DNA from: Enterococcus pallens ATCC BAA-351
GTDB lineage: Bacteria > Bacillota > Bacilli > Lactobacillales > Enterococcaceae
Assembly: GCF_000407485.1 (NCBI RefSeq)
Contig: NZ_ASWD01000008.1
Coordinates: 1 to 64,000 of the forward strand
Reading direction: 5' to 3'
DNA length: 64,000 bases
The position numbers and the translations under genes are program-made. The stretch's first letter is position 1, and every line of letters begins with the position of its first letter. Shown piece after piece: positions 61,184 to 64,000 of the stretch. The notes under the pieces were generated by a model, which made no database searches, had not been told where the DNA came from, and worked only from the letters and a program-made list of their open reading frames with translations.

Positions 61184-62452
61184 ATGGATAGCTTAGCAAA
61201 CATTGTACAAAGTATTTTGAACATGGGCTCAAGCGTTGTGCTGCCGATTATCATGTTTATTGTGGGGATTGTCTTTCGGGTTCCACTGAAAAAAGCCATT
61301 ATTTCAGGTCTTACGGTTGGTATTGGGATGATTGGGATTAACTTAGTCATTAATTTATTAACAACAAGTGTTGGTCCTGCAGCACAGGCAATGGTTGAAC
61401 GGTTTGGGCTAAACTTAACAATCATCGACGCAGGCTGGCCAACAGTCGCAGCTGGTACTTGGGCGCAACCAATCGCAGCTGTGATGATTCCAATTATTTT
61501 GATAGTGAACCTGATCATGTTAGCAATGAACTGGACAAAGACACTAAATATCGATATTTGGAACTATTGGCACATGAGTGCGGCTGCAGCAACCGGTTAC
61601 ATTGTAACAAATAATTTTCTTTTTGGCATCATCTGCGGCATTATTTATACCGTATTTGTGCAAATTATTGCTGATAAAACTGCACCAAAAATGCAAGAAT
61701 ACTACGGCTTAGAAGGTGTCAGCTTACCAACTGGCTCAGCTCAGGGTTATGCAGTTTTGGCGATTCCTATCGGCTGGCTGATTGATCGTATTCCAGGAAT
61801 CAACAAATTAGATGTTAAGCCAGAAACCATTCAAAAACGTTTTGGTATTTTTGGCGAACCAATGATTATGGGAATTATTATCGGGGTATTTTTAGGATTG
61901 CTGGGTGGCTATGATATTGCTGGGATTCTGCAAATTGGGATGACCATGGGTGGTGTCATGTTCTTGATGCCGCGGATGGTAAAAATCTTGATGGAAGGTT
62001 TAATTCCAATTCAAGAAAGTGCTCAAAAAATGCTGCAAAGTCGTTATGGCGATCGGGAAATTTACTTAGGAATGGATGCGGCTTTAGCAACAGGCTCTCC
62101 AGCAGCCTTGTCAACAGGACTGTTGATGGTACCAATCACATTGTTCTTAGCAGTTATTTTACCAGGAAACCGCGTATTACCGTTTGGTGACTTGGCAACG
62201 ATTCCTTTCTTTGCGGCCTTGGTTGTACCTAGTCGTAAAGGGAATATTTTGCACTCGGTTTTATCTCTAACTGTCGTAATTGCCTTGGCGTTATTGATGG
62301 CGACTGACTATGCACCAACACTAACTACCATGGCTGAAGGGATCGTTGAATTCCCAGAAGGCGCTGCTCAAATCAGTAATCTAGATACTGGCGGAAATAT
62401 CTTAAACTGGATTTTCTTAAAATTAGCGCAGTTAGTTAACTCAATCATGTAG
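61184..62452 (+). CDS. PTS galactitol-family EIIC
   Basis: 422 aa permease with about 10-12 hydrophobic segments. Landmarks of GatC-like proteins: DAGWPTVAAGTWAQP near 84-98 and NWTKTLNIDIWNYWH near 122-136. SD AAGGAGG lies upstream. It transports and phosphorylates a polyol; its specificity is inferred from the dehydrogenase behind it. Confidence 0.93.
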   Translation: MDSLANIVQSILNMGSSVVLPIIMFIVGIVFRVPLKKAIISGLTVGIGMIGINLVINLLTTSVGPAAQAMVERFGLNLTIIDAGWPTVAAGTWAQPIAAVMIPIILIVNLIMLAMNWTKTLNIDIWNYWHMSAAAATGYIVTNNFLFGIICGIIYTVFVQIIADKTAPKMQEYYGLEGVSLPTGSAQGYAVLAIPIGWLIDRIPGINKLDVKPETIQKRFGIFGEPMIMGIIIGVFLGLLGGYDIAGILQIGMTMGGVMFLMPRMVKILMEGLIPIQESAQKMLQSRYGDREIYLGMDAALATGSPAALSTGLLMVPITLFLAVILPGNRVLPFGDLATIPFFAALVVPSRKGNILHSVLSLTVVIALALLMATDYAPTLTTMAEGIVEFPEGAAQISNLDTGGNILNWIFLKLAQLVNSIM

Positions 62453-62467
62453 GAGGCTTTTATATCA

Positions 62468-63526
62468 ATGAGTAAAATGATGAAAGGTGTCTCAAAGCAG
62501 GCCCCTGGTTACGATCAAATGGAATTTATCGACTTAGCAGTACCTGAAGCAACCGGAGACAAGGTATTAATCAAAGTTGCTTATACGGGAATTTGCGGAT
62601 CAGATATTCATACCTTCAAAGGCGAATACAAAAATCCAACGACGCCGGTTGTCCTAGGACACGAATTTTCCGGTCAAGTGGTAGCAGTTGGCGATCAAGT
62701 AAAAAAAGTGAAGCTGGGGGATCGCGTAACCAGTGAAACGACCTTTACTGTTTGTAATGAATGCGACTATTGTAAGGAAAAACAATACAACCTGTGTCCT
62801 CACCGTAAAGGAATCGGCACGCAGCAAAACGGCAGTATGGCCAATTATGTGTTAGCTAGAGAAGAAAGTATTCACCTGCTGCCGGATGGCTTGAGCTATG
62901 AAGGAGCAGCGATGAGTGAACCGCTGGCCTGCTGTGTCCATGCCATGTATCAAAAGAGCCGTCTGGAATTACAGGATAAAATTATCATTATGGGCCCTGG
63001 TCCAATCGGGCTATTCCTGTTGCAAATCGCTAAAGATATCGGAGCCTTCGTCATCATGACGGGGATCACCAAAGATGCACATCGGCTTGAGTTAGCGAAA
63101 AAATTAGGGGCTGATGTGGTTGTCGATACCATGAAGGAAGATTTAGCCAAGGTGGTTGAAGAAGTAACCGATGGCTATGGTGTCGATAAGGTGTATGATG
63201 CTTCCGGTGCTTTGCCGGCAGTGAATGCCAGTCTGCCGCTGATGCGCAAACAAGGAATTTTCGTTCAGGTTGGTTTGTTCAGAGATAAAATGAATGAACT
63301 GGATTTGGAAACGATTATTCAACGCGAAATTGCGTATGTGGGCAGCCGCTCACAAAATCCTTACGACTGGCCGATTGCGATTCATCTGTTAGCCAAAGGA
63401 GCTATCCATATTGATGAAATGATTACTAAAAAATATCCGCTGGAGGAATGGCGTACTGCCTTTGATAAAGTCATGGAAGGTAACGAGATCAAGGTAATGA
63501 TCGAGTCTAATCCAGGAGAATTTTAA
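62468..63526 (+). CDS. D-arabitol-phosphate dehydrogenase (probable)
   Basis: 352 aa zinc medium-chain dehydrogenase. Catalytic zinc: Cys43 (GICGSD), His65-Glu66 (GHE). Structural zinc: Cys96, 99, 102 and 110. Rossmann motif GPGPIGLFLLQ. From memory, its N-terminus (MSK-MKGVSKQAPGYDQM) and length match the characterised Enterococcus avium enzyme that oxidises D-arabitol-1-P to xylulose-5-P and D-arabitol-5-P to ribulose-5-P; no alignment could be run. The alternative, galactitol-1-P dehydrogenase, is disfavoured because tagatose-6-P kinase and aldolase genes are missing. Last gene of the EIIA-B-C operon (15-nt gap). Confidence 0.83.
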   Translation: MSKMMKGVSKQAPGYDQMEFIDLAVPEATGDKVLIKVAYTGICGSDIHTFKGEYKNPTTPVVLGHEFSGQVVAVGDQVKKVKLGDRVTSETTFTVCNECDYCKEKQYNLCPHRKGIGTQQNGSMANYVLAREESIHLLPDGLSYEGAAMSEPLACCVHAMYQKSRLELQDKIIIMGPGPIGLFLLQIAKDIGAFVIMTGITKDAHRLELAKKLGADVVVDTMKEDLAKVVEEVTDGYGVDKVYDASGALPAVNASLPLMRKQGIFVQVGLFRDKMNELDLETIIQREIAYVGSRSQNPYDWPIAIHLLAKGAIHIDEMITKKYPLEEWRTAFDKVMEGNEIKVMIESNPGEF

Positions 63527-63534
63527 ACTAAAAA

Positions 63535-63581
63535 ATGAAGCTGATTCAAACTGCCGATGGGTAAGTTGAATCAGCTTTTTT
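63535..63581 (+). terminator. Terminator of the arabitol PTS operon
   Basis: AAGCTGATTCAA pairs with TTGAATCAGCTT, then seven T. Confidence 0.92.
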
Positions 63582-63630
63582 TGCCGGAAATCAGCAAATA
63601 AATCAGGCGGCGAGTGGAAACAAAATTAAA

Positions 63631-63667
63631 TGATACCGTTTACTAAATGTCGAATTAAGGTTAGACT
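63631..63667 (+). promoter_or_regulatory. Promoter overlapped by a perfect cre site
   Basis: The reverse strand of 63631-63644 reads AGTAAACGGTATCA, matching all 14 positions of WGNAARCGNWWWCA. It covers the -35 (TTTACT, 63639-63644) of a promoter with 17-nt spacing to -10 TAGACT (63662-63667). CcpA bound here should repress the regulator that follows. Confidence 0.78.
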
Positions 63668-63699
63668 AGTTGGAAAATGATTGAGGCAGGTGAATTTAA

Positions 63700-64000
63700 G
63701 TGGAATTAGATAATCGCAATGTGCAGCTTTTGCAGCTGATTTCTTCTAGTGTGCAAATTACTTCAAAGGAGCTGATGGAGAAAAATGAATTAACCCGCAA
63801 TCAACTAGACTATTCACTTAAGAAGATTAATGAGTTTTTGAAGGACAATAATTATGAACCGATTATTCGTTCCCGCAAAGGTCATTTTGTGGTAGATGCT
63901 AAGGTAGTGGACGACTTTTCCGGCTTAGCCAACAGCGAGAGCCGCTTAAAGGCAACTGAAAGCAGCTTTTTGGATGAGGAGTATCGGCTGCTGGTGATCT
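63700..64000 (+). CDS. PRD-type regulator, N-terminal part (cut by window end)
   Basis: 100 codons from GTG 63700 (SD GCAGGTG), open to the edge. The N-terminal HTH (SKELMEKNELTRNQLDYSLKK) closely resembles the same region of the regulator at 58242 (SKALCEKFDLSRGQLNYALKK), so the two are paralogues. It probably governs another PTS operon to the right. Confidence 0.85.
   Translation, partial: MELDNRNVQLLQLISSSVQITSKELMEKNELTRNQLDYSLKKINEFLKDNNYEPIIRSRKGHFVVDAKVVDDFSGLANSESRLKATESSFLDEEYRLLVI

Noticed and set aside
60316-63526. Galactitol catabolic operon as the final call
   Set aside because: The PTS family fits, but tagatose-6-P kinase and tagatose-bisphosphate aldolase are missing and the dehydrogenase resembles D-arabitol-phosphate dehydrogenase.

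Overview
The window is chromosomal DNA from a low-GC Gram-positive bacterium of the order Lactobacillales, most likely an Enterococcus. The evidence is the 16S rRNA 5' end at the left edge, the gene order around the replication origin (rpmH-dnaA-dnaN-yaaA-recF-gyrB-gyrA-rpsF-ssb-rpsR-gdpP-rplI-dnaB-purA), a serS T-box, many PTS genes, malolactic and phosphoketolase metabolism, and a dehydrogenase that looks like the Enterococcus avium D-arabitol-phosphate dehydrogenase. The species cannot be fixed from sequence reading alone.

Left arm (1-20.0 kb). The start of an rRNA operon points out of the window with two tandem promoters. It is followed by a VanRS-like two-component system, T-box-controlled serS, and guaB. 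A decayed stretch comes next, holding the wreck of a DHA2-type multidrug transporter. The classical origin-proximal cluster then runs leftward: DUF1129 gene, ychF, DUF951 gene, parB, parA, rsmG, mnmG, mnmE, jag, yidC, rnpA, rpmH. It is interrupted by a rightward YdiB-type shikimate/quinate dehydrogenase gene and a 1.25 kb AT-rich gap. Five parS-like ParB sites are scattered from 7.4 to 30.5 kb. oriC is bipartite: DnaA boxes lie upstream of dnaA (20.06-20.41 kb), and boxes plus a DnaA-trio/AT-rich unwinding region lie between dnaA and dnaN (21.80-21.95 kb).

Right arm (20.5-42.9 kb). Replication, gyrase and ribosomal protein genes run rightward. They are followed by purA, a DegV protein, the malolactic locus (mleR divergent from mleS-mleP) and an ABC-F ATPase.

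Accessory metabolic region (42.9-64 kb). A mannose-family PTS (one detached EIIA, then EIIA-IIB-IIC-IID) is led by a TarJ-like ribitol-5-phosphate dehydrogenase homologue. Then come a lysine-rich hypothetical protein, pyruvate oxidase, a ZIP transporter, a cold-shock protein, an Mga-like regulator, a HAD phosphatase with an overlapping cysteine-bearing unknown, and phosphoketolase. The last complete cluster is a PRD regulator followed by a galactitol-family PTS and a probable D-arabitol-phosphate dehydrogenase. A second, related PRD regulator starts at the right edge under a perfect cre site.

The genes suggest a shared pathway. Both PTS clusters look suited to bring in pentitols as phosphates. 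Each has a single dehydrogenase that would give a pentulose-5-phosphate, and neither has a hexitol kinase/aldolase. Phosphoketolase between them would split xylulose-5-phosphate to acetyl phosphate, and pyruvate oxidase makes the same product. This is inferred from families and gene context. Candidate cre sites at several of these promoters suggest CcpA control.
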